Of a stretch of DNA of 64,000 nt, positions 17,514-27,984 are shown piece by piece. Source of the DNA: Chloropicon primus (lineage: Eukaryota; Chlorophyta; Chloropicophyceae; Chloropicales; Chloropicaceae); contig CP060754.1 in the NCBI GenBank assembly GCA_023205875.1, positions 496,001 through 560,000 on the forward strand, written 5' to 3'. Made by a program: the position numbers and the translations under genes. Below the pieces are notes generated by a model that was not told the origin of the DNA, ran no database searches, and worked only from the letters and a program-made list of their open reading frames with translations. Numbering within the stretch: position 1 is the stretch's first letter; each line of letters starts with the position of its first letter.

Positions 17514-18596
17514 ATGGTAGTCCAGCAGCAGGAGAGAGTGTCGGGAGAGCAGGGGGAGCCATCGACCTCACCGAAAGTCAAGGCGGAGGCACGGGCAGAT
17601 GCGATGGGGGGGAATGGCGAGAGCAAGCTGGCCGAGGCGGGGGGTGGGGAGGCGGGCTGTGACGAACGGAGAGAGCTAATCAAAATTCGCTTGACTTGCC
17701 CTTTGTGCAAGGAGCCTTACAAGGAGGCGACCACGATCACAGAGTGCATTCACACCTTCTGCAGGGCGTGCCTGGACTCGAAGCTGCAGATCGGGAAGGA
17801 CAACGAGTGCCCAACTTGTCGGACCCCGTTGGGCGCGGACCCCTACCAGAAGAACCAGATCAGGTTCGACGCGGTGCTAAACGACATAGTGACGAAGCTT
17901 TTCCCGAGAGAGGGCGATTCGGAGCGCGACAAGCAGCGGGAAGTGCGGTCTCTGAAAGAGCGAGCCTTGCTGGCGGAGTTGGCCAAGCCGAAGAAGAGAA
18001 AATACAACAGGAGACCGAAAGTGGAACCTCCACCTCCACCTCCTGCGGTTCAGACGAAGCCTGCGCTTCCGACGGTGCAGCGCCAGCCCCAGGTCGACGT
18101 CGGTCTGAGACCTGCTCTGGTGGCGCCTGCTGGTTTGAACGCTTTGAGCCATGCCTCGCCCAGCGAACCGGCCACCGAAGCTTCGGAACCAAAGGGCGGG
18201 TCGAAGGCGGACGAGGAGGTGATCAAGATCATCATGGTTCGCCACAAGGATAGCAAGTACCCGCAGCTTTCCAAGAGCGTCTTCAAAGTCTACGGGAACG
18301 TCACCGTGAGGACCCTTCTGAAGCACCTGAGCAAGAGAATCTTGAAAACCGTGGCCAGCCTGCCCGATGTTCCGCAGGGTGGGGACTTCAGCAGTGACGC
18401 GTTCGAGCTTCGCTTGACTCAGGATGCCGAGAAGGCTATTCCCAAGGGCGCCACCGTGAAAGAGGTCGACGATCAGGTCAAGGCATTGAACTTGCCGGTG
18501 GACGTGGACACGGCGGCCTGCAAGTTCACACTCGTGTACAAGGAGAGGGTGCCAAGACGATCAACAAGCAAAAGTGAAAGTAAAAGTGTAAACTAG
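17514..18596 (+). CDS. RING finger protein with RAWUL domain (PCGF/DRIP type)
   Basis: A 360-residue predicted E3 ubiquitin ligase of the Polycomb-group RING type, which includes animal PCGF proteins and plant DRIP1/2. The RING is at about residues 60-105: CPLCKEPYKEATTITECIHTFC ... CRACL ... CPTCRTPLG, followed by the IRFDAVLNDIVTKLFP block typical of this group. The middle is proline-rich and basic (PKKRKYNRRPK, a likely nuclear signal). The C-terminal 130 residues form a ubiquitin-like RAWUL-type region starting IIMVRHKDSKYPQL. Whether it ubiquitinates histone H2A or a transcription factor cannot be told from sequence. Start is the ATG at 17514. Single exon. Confidence 0.82.
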   Translation: MVVQQQERVSGEQGEPSTSPKVKAEARADAMGGNGESKLAEAGGGEAGCDERRELIKIRLTCPLCKEPYKEATTITECIHTFCRACLDSKLQIGKDNECPTCRTPLGADPYQKNQIRFDAVLNDIVTKLFPREGDSERDKQREVRSLKERALLAELAKPKKRKYNRRPKVEPPPPPPAVQTKPALPTVQRQPQVDVGLRPALVAPAGLNALSHASPSEPATEASEPKGGSKADEEVIKIIMVRHKDSKYPQLSKSVFKVYGNVTVRTLLKHLSKRILKTVASLPDVPQGGDFSSDAFELRLTQDAEKAIPKGATVKEVDDQVKALNLPVDVDTAACKFTLVYKERVPRRSTSKSESKSVN

Positions 18597-18888
18597 ATCA
18601 TTTTTTTCTCCGTGTTCTCTCAATACCCAGGGGTAGCGTGCGTCGGTCTGCTGTTACCTTCCATGCGGACCCCCCCAAGTGCTCCTCACCCCGACCACTC
18701 CCCGCGGGAGCTCCCCTCGCCGTGCAAAGTCACCTTCCTCCACCGCGATCGCCGATCCTTCCTCATTCGGATTGGCGGGGACAGAGAGAGAGAGAGAAGA
18801 CGCAGGAGAGAGGGCGCGGGAGAGAGAGAGAGACGCGGGAGAGAGGGCGCGGGAGTGAAAGACTTGAACGGGAAAGTTTCTGTGAACC

Positions 18889-19981
18889 ATGTCCGCCAAA
18901 TACGACAGAGCCATCACGGTGTTTTCGCCGGACGGACACTTGTAAGTTTCTCAGATCGACCCGGGTGTTGGGGCGATCTCTGTGGATCCCACCACTTGGG
19001 TGAAGGCCCTCTTAAACTTGCCGCGCTGCCTTTCGCTTCCCTTTCAGAGTTTCTTTTGTACTGACGGAGATCCGAATCCCTTGCTTCGATCCCAGGTTCC
19101 AAGTGGAGTACGCCATGGAGGCCGTGAAGCGAGGCACGACGGCTGTGGGGATTCGTGGCAAAGACAGCGTGGTCGTCGCCGTGGAGCGAAAGGCGACCGC
19201 GAAGCTCCAGGACGCGAACACCGTCAGGAAGCTTGTTCAGGTGAGTTCCCCCCGGCTTTCCCCTTCCGACTGCGAGAGAGACCCGAGCTTCGACTCCGGG
19301 ATCCAGCCACCGGTCACTGAAGCTAAACCCTACTTGCTCACACTTCGCTTCTTTCTCCGGTTGGGCGTGCCGTGCAGCTGGACGAGAACACGAGCCTGGT
19401 ATTCGCGGGCCTCTTGGCAGACGCAAGAACCCTGATTGATCGCGCAAGGTAAGCCGAGATCCGAGTTCGGGAGGACTCCAACGGCGACGACGTTTCCTGA
19501 CACACGCCGCGGTTTTTCTCTTTCTCTGTGGCGTGGCTTCTACTATAGGGTCGAGGCGCAGAGCTACAAACTTACGATGGACGAGGCTCCGTCCGTTGAG
19601 CACATCGCCCGCCACATCGCGAACATACAGCAGAAGTACACCCAGAGCGGAGGCGTGAGGCCTTTCGGTGTATCGACCTTTGTTTTGGGGTTCGAGGGGG
19701 ACAACCCCAGGTTGTTCCAGACGGATCCGTCCGGGACTTTCTCCGAGTGGAAGGCCAACGCCGTGGGCAGGAACTCGAAGACCATTAGGGAGTATTTAGA
19801 GAAGAACTTTGAGGAGACTGAGGGGAGGGAGACCCAAGTTCTGGCGCTCAAGGCGCTGACGGAGATGGTGGAGCCCTCGAGCAAGAACATTGACGTGGCC
19901 GTGATGAGGAAAGGCACGCAGGCCGTCTACCTGCCCAGCGAGGAAGTGGACGCGATCCTAAAGGAGCTCGCGGAGGCCTGA
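18889..19981 (+). CDS. PSMA7: 20S proteasome subunit alpha-4, four exons
   Basis: Structural alpha-ring subunit of the 20S core (PSMA7, plant PAD). Exons are 18889-18941, 19096-19240, 19378-19448 and 19549-19981; the three introns (154, 137 and 100 bases) all begin GTRAG and end AG, and phases agree throughout. The spliced product is 233 residues. It begins [24 protein letters not shown], the alpha-subunit signature, and continues with [30 protein letters not shown] and RRPFG-like [14 protein letters not shown]. The C-terminus [13 protein letters not shown] is shorter and less lysine-rich than in animals. The first three exons are too short to stand out as open frames. Confidence 0.95.
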
Positions 19982-20444
19982 ACTTAAATGTACCATCCTT
20001 CTGTTTTTTTAACTATAGAACAACGAAACCGAAATCAAACAAATCTCTCGCTCGTGCTCCGGGGGTGTGGCAAGGGGGTGCAGCTGAGGCTTCTCCCCGA
20101 GGTTAGGCTTCGCTCGCCCTTGATGAGAACGGCCTCGGCGGAGCACCTGCTCTTTGCGGGGCTGCGTTGCCCGTCCTAAGGGCTCGAGCACGGTTAAAGG
20201 TGATTGGGTTTGTTTTTGTTTGGTAGCCAATCTTGGACTCCTCTCTCCGACAATGTTTCCCTCCCATTGCCATTGCGAGCAGCGAGCCGTTGAATTTTGT
20301 AACGGACCCCGACAGATAAGGGGGACGGACTCAAAAAAGGAGAGCACACCGAGACGACGACGAGGACGCTGGCGTTGCGGGAGAACGAAACGATCCTTGC
20401 GAGTCGACGCCGACGTCGACGCCGAAGAAGAGGATCGCCACGCG
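19982..20444. other. Intergenic region past PSMA7
   Basis: A 463-base spacer between two genes on the same strand. It holds the PSMA7 3' end and the promoter of the next gene. The frame of the next gene stays open over its last 290 bases, so a longer N-terminus is possible. No repeat is visible. Confidence 0.4.
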
Positions 20445-22108
20445 ATGGCGACGGGGGAGAGACAAACGAAAACGCGGGGGTCGGGCCCGTTGTGGAGGGT
20501 GAAGATGGCTGACGCGTCCTTGAGGAACATGGGTCGCGTTTGCCTGGACACGGTGACGGAGGGGGCGGACCTCCTCATCGAGGAGAGGAGGCAGACCTCG
20601 CAGAGAAGGTGAGTTGGGGTCTCTCGACGAAGTCTCGACGAAGTCTCCTCTTTCTGACTTTTCTTTTCTATTGTTTTCTGCCCCTCTCGCGTCGTCGTGC
20701 TTGCAGGTCGACCGTGAGCGAGAACGCCAAGTACCTGGTGCTGCACAGGATGGCCCCGACGAAGAAGGTGTTCCGCGACAGCTACAGCATGATGGAGTTC
20801 GCTCGCGACATTATTAGGCCGAGGCAGCTCAAGCTGACAAGAATCAAGGAAATCATCCTGTCCAACAGCGCGAAGACGAAGGACAAGTACATAAAGCTCG
20901 TGTACTCGAACAAGGGGAAGGGGTGCGACGAGTACCTCAAGCTGATCTTCGACGACTCCTCCATGTTCTCGAGGTGGACGCTCGCCTTGTCCGCCCTCGT
21001 CTACATCTGGAAGTGGATCGAGATGCCCCAGTTTGAGGGCCGGAGCCCCGCAGAGCAGGAGGAGCAGGCCAGCCTGGAGATGAGGCAGATCCACGAGTTG
21101 GGTCCAACGGGCAAGCAGCTGGTGTCCGACCTTCTCTGCAATCTCATCGTGAACGAGAAAATCAGGAAGAAGTACTGGTCGAGGGCTTCCAAGCTGCTCA
21201 CCGAGTTGGACTACTGGAACTGGCGCCTCCCCACCCCGCAGGAGGAGGCGCAGCGCCAAGTGGTGTACGACCGCATTCACAAGGACAAGGTGGCGACGGA
21301 GGAGAAGAAAAGGGAGGCCGGGAAGGACCAGCCGGCGGGGGACCACGATCGACCCTTCGAGATTCGTAGGAGGAACTCTGCCCCCGTGATCCTTTCCAAC
21401 TTGAACGAGCTGTACACGATCCCAGAAGACGCGGACCAGAGCGGTTCCAACGCGTGCGGTTCCAGCGCGAATTCCTCGGCGGAGAAGGAGAACCCTTGCC
21501 AGCGCAAGGGCAGGGAGAGGGTGCAGAAAACTTTCCGAAGGGTGTCCAACCACGCAGCGATTGAGTACACGGGGAGCTCGGACAGCGAGACGCAGACGCC
21601 GGCCGCGTCCGACATCGAGGAGGACGAAAAGGAAGCGAGGACGATGATGGCAACGAGGGTGGTCCACCCCGTTGACAGTGTTCACGCTGCTCCTCCAGCG
21701 GAGAACCAAGGGCACGTCGAGGAAGAAGGGGAGGTCCTGCGAGTGGAGGCCGGAGAGGCCTCGAGCAAGGAATTTTCGAACGAATTCTTCGCGGCCCTGA
21801 ACACTCTGGAGAGAAAATCCAAGTGGAAGCGAAAGATGAAACTCATGAAGGACACCATGTTGAAGACCCTCTCACAAGTGGAGGTCCGGATCGGACAGTT
21901 AGAGAGAGACATCGAGGAGTCCGACGTGCGGAGTCACTACGAGATGGCCGCAAATTCTGGCGCAGGCAAGGCGAAAGCGGTGGTGGACGAAGACCTCCTG
22001 AAAGCATCCCTTTGGAGGACGGTGGTTCAGCTCTCGATGGATCTGCAGAGGGAGAAGGACTTGCACAAGGCAACCAAGCTCGAGCTCGCCTCCCTCGAGT
22101 GCAAATAA
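20445..22108 (+). CDS. Unrecognised protein, two exons
   Basis: I do not recognise the family. Exons are 20445-20608 and 20707-22108, with a 98-base intron (GTGAGT to GCAG); the product is 521 residues. The first 250 residues look folded: a helix-rich segment with KVFRDSYSMMEFARDII, a hydrophobic stretch RWTLALSALVYIWKW near residues 145-160, and LTELDYWNWRLPTP. Residues 255-420 are acidic and low-complexity. The C-terminal 100 residues are predicted coiled coil (QVEVRIGQLERDIEES). A PEX11-like or other membrane-associated protein was considered but no motif supports it. The start could also be the ATG at 20505; both are in frame. Confidence 0.7.
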
Positions 22109-22321
22109 TAAAGCTTTTTCCGGTTTTTTTTTATTTGATTGATCAGAGGTCGATCGGAATCGGAGGAGCGATACGATCGTTTCTTGCGCTGTCACGACAC
22201 AGAGACAGGGGACCCGGAGGAAGGAGGACCCCGGGTGGTCCGAACGCTCCGTCGCCGTCGGGGGAGGAGACGGAAATACTCCTGCGCGCGAGTCGTCGCG
22301 ACGCGACAGCGAGTTCACAAA

Positions 22322-23149
22322 ATGATCATCCCGGGACGCAAGGCGCTCCTCTCTTGTCTCGCGTGGGTGGCGGCATTCGCTCTGGTGCTTCCTGGGGTCG
22401 CGGGGCGTGACAGGGGCCTGCAACTCAACTCTCACGTGCTCCTGTACGGGTAAGAAGTCCGATCTCGATCGATCGATCTCGAAGCTGCTGATCATCGATC
22501 ACCCCTCCTGGTCAGGAACGGATCCACAACGCGATCGCAGAGCACGGCTGACCTCCGCTTCTTCTGCAGGCAGCTCAACCCCCCAGCGGGCTCGTCGGAC
22601 CCCGGTGCAAGCATTCATGTTCACGCCACCGTGCTCGAGAGGGGAGGGCGAAGTTACGAGTCAAGCGCGACGTGGTCGAACGACTTTCCATCATCTTACA
22701 GTCTGCACATTCCCGTCGGCTCAACCGAAGGGGGGGGCCAAGACAGAACACCAATGCTGTCCCCCGCCCACGAGGTCCGCGCAACGGCGACATTCGTGCT
22801 CAACAGCTCCGATTGCGCCCTCTTCATGGAAAAGCAGAGTCACGCCACCGCAAACGGCTTTCACGCCAGAATAGACTTTGAGTGGAATGGCCACGCCGCG
22901 TCAGTGGTCTCGAGGTGAGCTCCCTTCTCCTTTGATCTCTCTTGCACTTGGAGCTCGTAACTTACACCCAAAATCCTCTGCAGGTGCAAAAGCGATCGCC
23001 AGGGCGTCGCCGTAATGCCACCTGGTCTCCCCCTCGTCAGTGTCGTCCTCGCCAACATCCTTGTGCTTGGCCTAATGGCGCGAGGAAGGAACCACCTTCG
23101 TCGAGGACTGTGGAAGAGGGACGACAAGGGGCGCCTGCGTAAGCAATGA
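22322..23149 (+). CDS. Unrecognised type I membrane protein, three exons
   Basis: Exons are 22322-22449, 22570-22914 and 22984-23149; introns of 120 and 69 bases have GTAAG and GTGAGC donors and GCAG/GCAG acceptors, and all phases agree, giving 212 residues. The N-terminus has a signal peptide (basic GRK then AFALVLPGVAG, about residues 1-28). A predicted lumenal or extracellular domain of about 130 residues follows, with three cysteines or fewer and one N-S-S glycosylation site. A membrane helix (LPLVSVVLANILVLGLMA) and a short basic tail ending KGRLRKQ close it. The family is unknown to me. A TGTAA lies at 23173-23177, 24 bases past the stop. Confidence 0.75.
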
Positions 23150-23403
23150 TACCCGTGCTGCCACCCCTTCCCTGTAATTCACTCACTTCGTTTTTGTCGC
23201 GGCGTTTGCCTGCAAAGCCACTTTTTCAAAGATTTGGGAGTATATCTCTATACGCGCGACGCGTGCCAACGTTCAAGTAGAGCTGCTTGAGCTGTCTCGC
23301 AGGCTGTCTCGTAGGCCAAAGGACGAGAAGGAAGGTCTGTGAAGGGCCTCGAGAGCGCCAAGGAAAGGCAGGGAGAGGAGGTTGTGTCGAAGAGGCAGCC
23401 ACC

Positions 23404-24591
23404 ATGGGGAAGGGAAGGAAAGAGTCCGACAACACTGTGGTGAACCCACTTGCGCCGAGGAAAAAGAAAAGTCCTCTGGACATCGAGGCCGGTGGTAGCG
23501 CAACCAAGTCTCCCTTGAAGGGACTGGGCGGAGGGGCGAGCAAGTGGAAGGTGGTTCAGAAGAAGTTCGAGGACTACAAGGAGGCCAAGCAAGAGACCAC
23601 CCTCGGCGGGAAGCGTCTCATCTCGAGCCTGAGAAACCAGCTCCTGGACGAGTCGGGACAGCCAAACCCAAAGAAAATCCTTTTGCTCAGGGCCCTCCAG
23701 AAGAAGGAGCAGCAGAACTACGACGGTGTCGTGGACCAGTTGGCAAACGAAGCTTTCATCTGGATGTCTGAGCTCTTCGCTCTGCTGACCCCAGGAAGCT
23801 CTGGGAACTACCACCGCATCTGTACCTATATTTTCACTCTTTCTTGCATCTTTGTCTACCTGTTTATGGTCGGCGACTATGGCAACACGGAAGAGCACCC
23901 TTTGCCCGACAAATACGACAACTCCACCGCCGCTGAGAGGTTCAAGTGGATCGTGACGGATAGAGGTGACACTGCCCTGGCTTTCAAGGCAGACTACCTC
24001 ATAAAGTGGGGAGCGAGGTACCTTCCTTACATCAAGGACAAGGACGAGCACTGGCGTTGGTTCACGAACATGCTTTTGCACGAGGGTGCCAGTCACTGCT
24101 TCACGAACATGACGATGTTCTTCACTCTTTCGTACCATCTTGAGCGAAAGTATGGCTGGTGGCGAGTCGGGTTTGTCATTCTTTTGGCGGGTCTTGGCGG
24201 AAACTTTGTGTCCGCCATGTTCGAGGACAGCTGCAAGGTCTACGTGGGTTTTTCTGGAGTCTGCTTCGGGCTGTTCGGCCTCTTCGTGGCTGACATTGTG
24301 CTGAACTACGAGACGGTTCGGAAGCCAAAGACGAAGATCATACTCGTTGGAATGTTTCTGCTTGTCATGGTGGCACAAATCATACTGGAGGGTCAGACGT
24401 CGCACCTTTCGCACGTGGGGGGACTCCTTTGCGGGCTCTTGCCCTCTTTTGCCTTCCTTCCCAACTTCTCATCAGAGAGATGGGAAGTCATGCTGCCGCC
24501 CTTGGGGATTCTTACCATACTCGTCACCGGTGGCCTGTTTCCACCGTATGTGTACTACGAGACCATGAAGAATGTCAACTGTGAACCGTGA
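23404..24591 (+). CDS. Rhomboid-family intramembrane serine protease
   Basis: A 395-residue rhomboid with a basic cytosolic N-terminus of about 130 residues and seven or so membrane helices. Active-site parts are intact: the serine lies in VGFSG at residue 284, the histidine in HLSHVGG at residue 337, and the HEGASHCFTN block (H227, H231, N235) forms the oxyanion region. A W-R pair (HWRWFTN) precedes it, as in active rhomboids, so this should be a protease rather than a pseudoprotease. The layout is that of the secretory (eukaryotic ROM or RHBDL-like) class, since there is no organelle transit peptide. The ATG at 23404 sits in a strong GCCACCATGG context. Confidence 0.92.
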   Translation: MGKGRKESDNTVVNPLAPRKKKSPLDIEAGGSATKSPLKGLGGGASKWKVVQKKFEDYKEAKQETTLGGKRLISSLRNQLLDESGQPNPKKILLLRALQKKEQQNYDGVVDQLANEAFIWMSELFALLTPGSSGNYHRICTYIFTLSCIFVYLFMVGDYGNTEEHPLPDKYDNSTAAERFKWIVTDRGDTALAFKADYLIKWGARYLPYIKDKDEHWRWFTNMLLHEGASHCFTNMTMFFTLSYHLERKYGWWRVGFVILLAGLGGNFVSAMFEDSCKVYVGFSGVCFGLFGLFVADIVLNYETVRKPKTKIILVGMFLLVMVAQIILEGQTSHLSHVGGLLCGLLPSFAFLPNFSSERWEVMLPPLGILTILVTGGLFPPYVYYETMKNVNCEP

Positions 24592-24735
24592 TAAGCGTTC
24601 GAACAGGGTTGCTGTATGTTATTACTCATGTGTCAAACAATTTTGATTTAGTTCACACCAACGCATTATATTCCCCTCCTCCCCCTCCTCCTCCCCCCTC
24701 CTCCCCCTCTCTTTGATAGTCAAAAACCTTTGGTA

Positions 24736-25974
24736 CTACCTGGTCCGCCTCCCCTTCGAGATGGACCACGATGGAACTGTGATGTCGCAGCTCTCCAGAG
24801 CCTGCAAGTATTCCTTGCTCCCAATTTCAAGCTCATTCCGCAAGTTGTTCAAAATCTGGAGAACGCTGGTCATCTTGAAAGCCCTTTTGGGAAGGAGAGC
24901 GATCAGCCGCTGGAAGTCTTTGTGGTCGTACTCGTATCCTCCCTCGATGACATACTTCACCTGCGAGATTATAACCTTCTCGGCTGGGGTATGCCGCGTC
25001 ATGGAGTCAAAAAACTGAATGAAGCTAAAGTACCACTTGTGCATGTTCAGCGCGTTCAGCCTGGCTTCGATCTTGACTCTCTCCGCCTCAAGCTTCCACC
25101 TCTCCGTGCTGAACGTGTGGTAATCCGTGTTGAAAGACTGCAACTTTCTTTTGTACGTCTCAAACCTCTCCTCGGACAAAGACTTCAACTTGGTCGCCAA
25201 GTTGTCGTTCATTTTTGTCTTCACTTGCCTGAACTCATCCAACCGGTTGCTCATGGATGTGGAGGGGTCGAGCGTCAGGGGCTCCATGGAAAGGCTCGAC
25301 ACTTTCAGCTCGCCAGGAACGTTAGGGAGCTTCGGGGAGACAAGCTTGCTTGTGCTTTCTTGTTGCCGCTGCGCTTCCCTCTTCTCCGGCGACGCGGTCG
25401 GCGAGGGGACGACTGGCAGCCTCATCTTGGTGCTCGGAGACGCCTGGGGGCTGTTCAAGTTGCCGCTCTGGCTCAATCTGCTCACAATTTTCGGCAGGGG
25501 CTCCCCGCTCTTCGGGCTCTTCGTCGGGCTCTGCTTAAACAGAACGTCCTTGAAGCTGGCGCCAGACCTGCACCCAATCCGCCTGATGTTCGAGTTCTTA
25601 ATCTCTGTCTTGAGGTCGAAGCACGAGTTGTCCTCCTCCTCCTCGTCCAGGTCCCCGTACGCATTATCAGAGGCTCCGCTCAGCGTGTTCAGAACCATCT
25701 TGGACGACTTCTTGCCCTTCGCGTCGTTCCCGAGCCCCTGGCCGTACCTGGCATAGGACTGCTTCAGCAGGTTGACCTTCCTCTTGTCAAGCACGTCAGG
25801 CGTGCCCAAGGGCCGGTAGGGCTTGTGAACTGAGCTCGCCCAACCACAAGACACTCGCCTCTGCGCCCGGTGGGCCGTGATCTTGTCTTTCTCCATCTCC
25901 AGGCTGTTCGACTGGTACGAGAACATGCCCCTCGTCTTCGAGAGGACGTGCTCATAGTGCTTCCCACCCAACAT
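24736..25974 (-). CDS. Unrecognised protein with C-terminal helical domain
   Basis: I do not recognise this 412-residue protein. The first 50 residues are basic and polar, residues 55-255 are serine- and proline-rich and probably disordered, with repeated SP and TSP sites such as QSPTKSPKS and SPTASPEK that suggest proline-directed phosphorylation. Residues 256-400 are a compact helical region with KWKLEAERVKIEARLNAL-like heptads and MHKWYFSFIQFFDSMTR, then YVIEGGYEYDHKDFQRLIALLP. The nearby cilium genes make a ciliary or basal-body role possible, but neighbours in this genome are not functionally grouped. Start is the ATG at 25972-25974. Single exon; convergent with rhomboid. Confidence 0.7.
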   Translation of the reverse strand: MLGGKHYEHVLSKTRGMFSYQSNSLEMEKDKITAHRAQRRVSCGWASSVHKPYRPLGTPDVLDKRKVNLLKQSYARYGQGLGNDAKGKKSSKMVLNTLSGASDNAYGDLDEEEEDNSCFDLKTEIKNSNIRRIGCRSGASFKDVLFKQSPTKSPKSGEPLPKIVSRLSQSGNLNSPQASPSTKMRLPVVPSPTASPEKREAQRQQESTSKLVSPKLPNVPGELKVSSLSMEPLTLDPSTSMSNRLDEFRQVKTKMNDNLATKLKSLSEERFETYKRKLQSFNTDYHTFSTERWKLEAERVKIEARLNALNMHKWYFSFIQFFDSMTRHTPAEKVIISQVKYVIEGGYEYDHKDFQRLIALLPKRAFKMTSVLQILNNLRNELEIGSKEYLQALESCDITVPSWSISKGRRTR

Positions 25975-26439
25975 CCTTCCCCCGCGAAAAAGAAAAGAGG
26001 TGCTGAAACTTTGGTTCGCCCTTTTCTAGCTCGCTTGTCTTCTACTTCTTCCCCTCATTCTGGTCCCGCTTACGACGTGTTCCCGCAGAAGGTGTCCGGT
26101 TCCCCATCTTTGTCACCGAATTGTTCTTCAACCACTCCACCTCGTCAAGGTGGGCTCGCTCGTCGTCTCCTGTGCCTTGGTCCTGCACGTTGGGTCACTT
26201 GTTGCTTCGCGCCAGGAAAAAGGAGGGGTAATAGATGTGTCTTTTCGTCGTCGTTGTTGTAAGCTGTTTTCTTGGGTGACGTTTCTTGACCAGCAATCAA
26301 AGAGTCAAAGATACAATAGTTTACGATGTCCAAATCTTATAATCCTACGTCCTTGCAAAGAAAGGTTCGGTTCGGTCGGTTCCGGGAGAAGAAGTTCGCG
26401 TTCCTTGAACGTGCCGTGGTCCCATAGAGGTTCAGAGGT
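25975..26439. other. Intergenic region upstream of the 24736 gene, past SMU1
   Basis: A 465-base spacer holding the promoter of the unrecognised - strand gene and the 3' end of SMU1, also on the - strand. Several short frames exist but none with codon-like bias or similarity. No repeat seen. Confidence 0.45.
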
Positions 26440-27984
26440 TCAGGCAGATGCGGAGAAGATTTTGACCTGTGGTGTCTCGCTAAAAGTTGCGATGACGTTT
26501 TGCAGTGGGTGGTGGCACAAGCCGATGGGTTCCCTTTCCGAAACTTCCATACACTCTTCTATGCGGCACGTCTCCATCTGAAAGGCGTACAGTTTTCTGT
26601 CCGCTGCAAGGCCGTAGATGTACTCCCCCCTGGTGCTCACGCAGGCTGCAACGAAATCCTCGGCCTCGTCCTTCTCAACGTGGAAGCTCTTGATCACCTG
26701 CCCCTCCTGAGTCATCAAGTACATGGTGGGAGATCTGTTGCAAACCACGAAATGGTCGATGTTTTTCGGGTAAGGGTGAACGGAGAGCACGGCAGCCTCG
26801 TCCGCCGCGTGCCTCTGTGGTGGCCTGATCTTCTTGACGCACTCCGTGGTCTTCAGGTCCCAGAGCGAGACCGTGCCGTCGCTTGAGGCGCTGAGAATTT
26901 GCTGGCCATTGTTGAAGTAGATGGCGTGGTTCACGTAGGAAGTGTGCCCCCTGAACTCCTTCAAGACCCGCCCGGACTTCAGCCCATGAATTCGTATGAC
27001 CGTGTCGAAGGAGCCGCTCAGGACTTGGCCCCCGTCCTTGGAGAAACACACGGTCGTCACCCCGTTCGTGTGCGCGTTGGAGATGGTCCGGATGCACTGC
27101 CCGGACCGGTACCTCCAGACCTTGATCACGCCCGACTGATCGCCGGAGCAGATGAGCTCGCCGTCCCTGCTGAAGTTCACGGAAAGAATCGGACAGGAGT
27201 GAAGCATGAACTTCTCCGAGGCCTGGTAGCTCAAGTCCTTCTTCAGTTTGTACGTCGCCGTGTCCCAGATCTCCAAAAACCCGTCCACGGACCCTGTTAT
27301 CAGCACAAGCCCGTCTGGGGAGAACTTGGCGCACTCGATGTGGCAGTCCTTGCCGAACTTGATGGCAGTGGACAACGAAGTGGGGCACTTCTCCTCCTCG
27401 TCCATCTTGCCAACTGCCACCCCCCTCAGCAGGTCGATCTCCGCGCCGTCCGGGAGAGCCCCCTGCAGCCTCTGCCACTTCAGGGCCTGGCCAACAATTG
27501 TCATGAGGCGCGAGGGGGGGATGATGGAAACCTCCTGAGAGAGTTCTGTCGCAATCTTGGCCCGCTTCTTGTCCTTGGTGGTGCCTGGGTACAGGTCCCG
27601 AGCGTCCACATAAATTCTTCCCATGAGGTTCTCCAGCTTGAGATACCTCGGCTCGTCCTCTTTCCGCAGGACTGACATCACCTGCGTCTGCCTCAGCAGC
27701 GTCCTCGCCACGTCCAGCTCCTTCAGCTCCGTCATCTCCAGTATTATCTGCTCGTACAAGTCCTGCAGCTTCTTCTGTGGCACCTGAAGCTTGCTCACCT
27801 GCGACAGAACAGAGTCCCAGCGGCCGTTGTTGATGTCCGACACGAACGAGTCTATGCTGTCCACGGTGTTCAGGCTCGTCTGGCACTCATCCTCGATGGC
27901 CGCGAACGACCTCGTGAGGTTGTTCTCCTTGCAGAACTGCAGGATGACCTTGATCACGTCGCTCGCTTCAATCTGGAGCGTCAT
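26440..27984 (-). CDS. SMU1: SMU1 spliceosomal WD40 protein
   Basis: SMU1 works with RED in spliceosome activation, as part of the B complex. The 514-residue product has the LisH/CTLH N-terminus (IEASDVIKVILQFCKENNL ... SLNTVDSIDSFVSDINNGRWD) and a WD40 propeller from about residue 205 (FGKDCHIECAKFSPDG, GSVDGFLEIWDTATYK, GSFDTVIRIHGLKSGRVLKEFRGH). The length equals that of human SMU1 (513). The ATG at 27982-27984 gives the conserved MTLQIEASDV start; the 22 upstream residues in frame do not match the family. Single exon, unlike most plant copies. Confidence 0.95.
   Translation of the reverse strand: MTLQIEASDVIKVILQFCKENNLTRSFAAIEDECQTSLNTVDSIDSFVSDINNGRWDSVLSQVSKLQVPQKKLQDLYEQIILEMTELKELDVARTLLRQTQVMSVLRKEDEPRYLKLENLMGRIYVDARDLYPGTTKDKKRAKIATELSQEVSIIPPSRLMTIVGQALKWQRLQGALPDGAEIDLLRGVAVGKMDEEEKCPTSLSTAIKFGKDCHIECAKFSPDGLVLITGSVDGFLEIWDTATYKLKKDLSYQASEKFMLHSCPILSVNFSRDGELICSGDQSGVIKVWRYRSGQCIRTISNAHTNGVTTVCFSKDGGQVLSGSFDTVIRIHGLKSGRVLKEFRGHTSYVNHAIYFNNGQQILSASSDGTVSLWDLKTTECVKKIRPPQRHAADEAAVLSVHPYPKNIDHFVVCNRSPTMYLMTQEGQVIKSFHVEKDEAEDFVAACVSTRGEYIYGLAADRKLYAFQMETCRIEECMEVSEREPIGLCHHPLQNVIATFSETPQVKIFSASA

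Noticed and set aside
20009-21715. Long open frame on the - strand (568 codons)
   Set aside because: It is the antisense of the 20445 gene; its translation is arginine- and leucine-rich with no family match.
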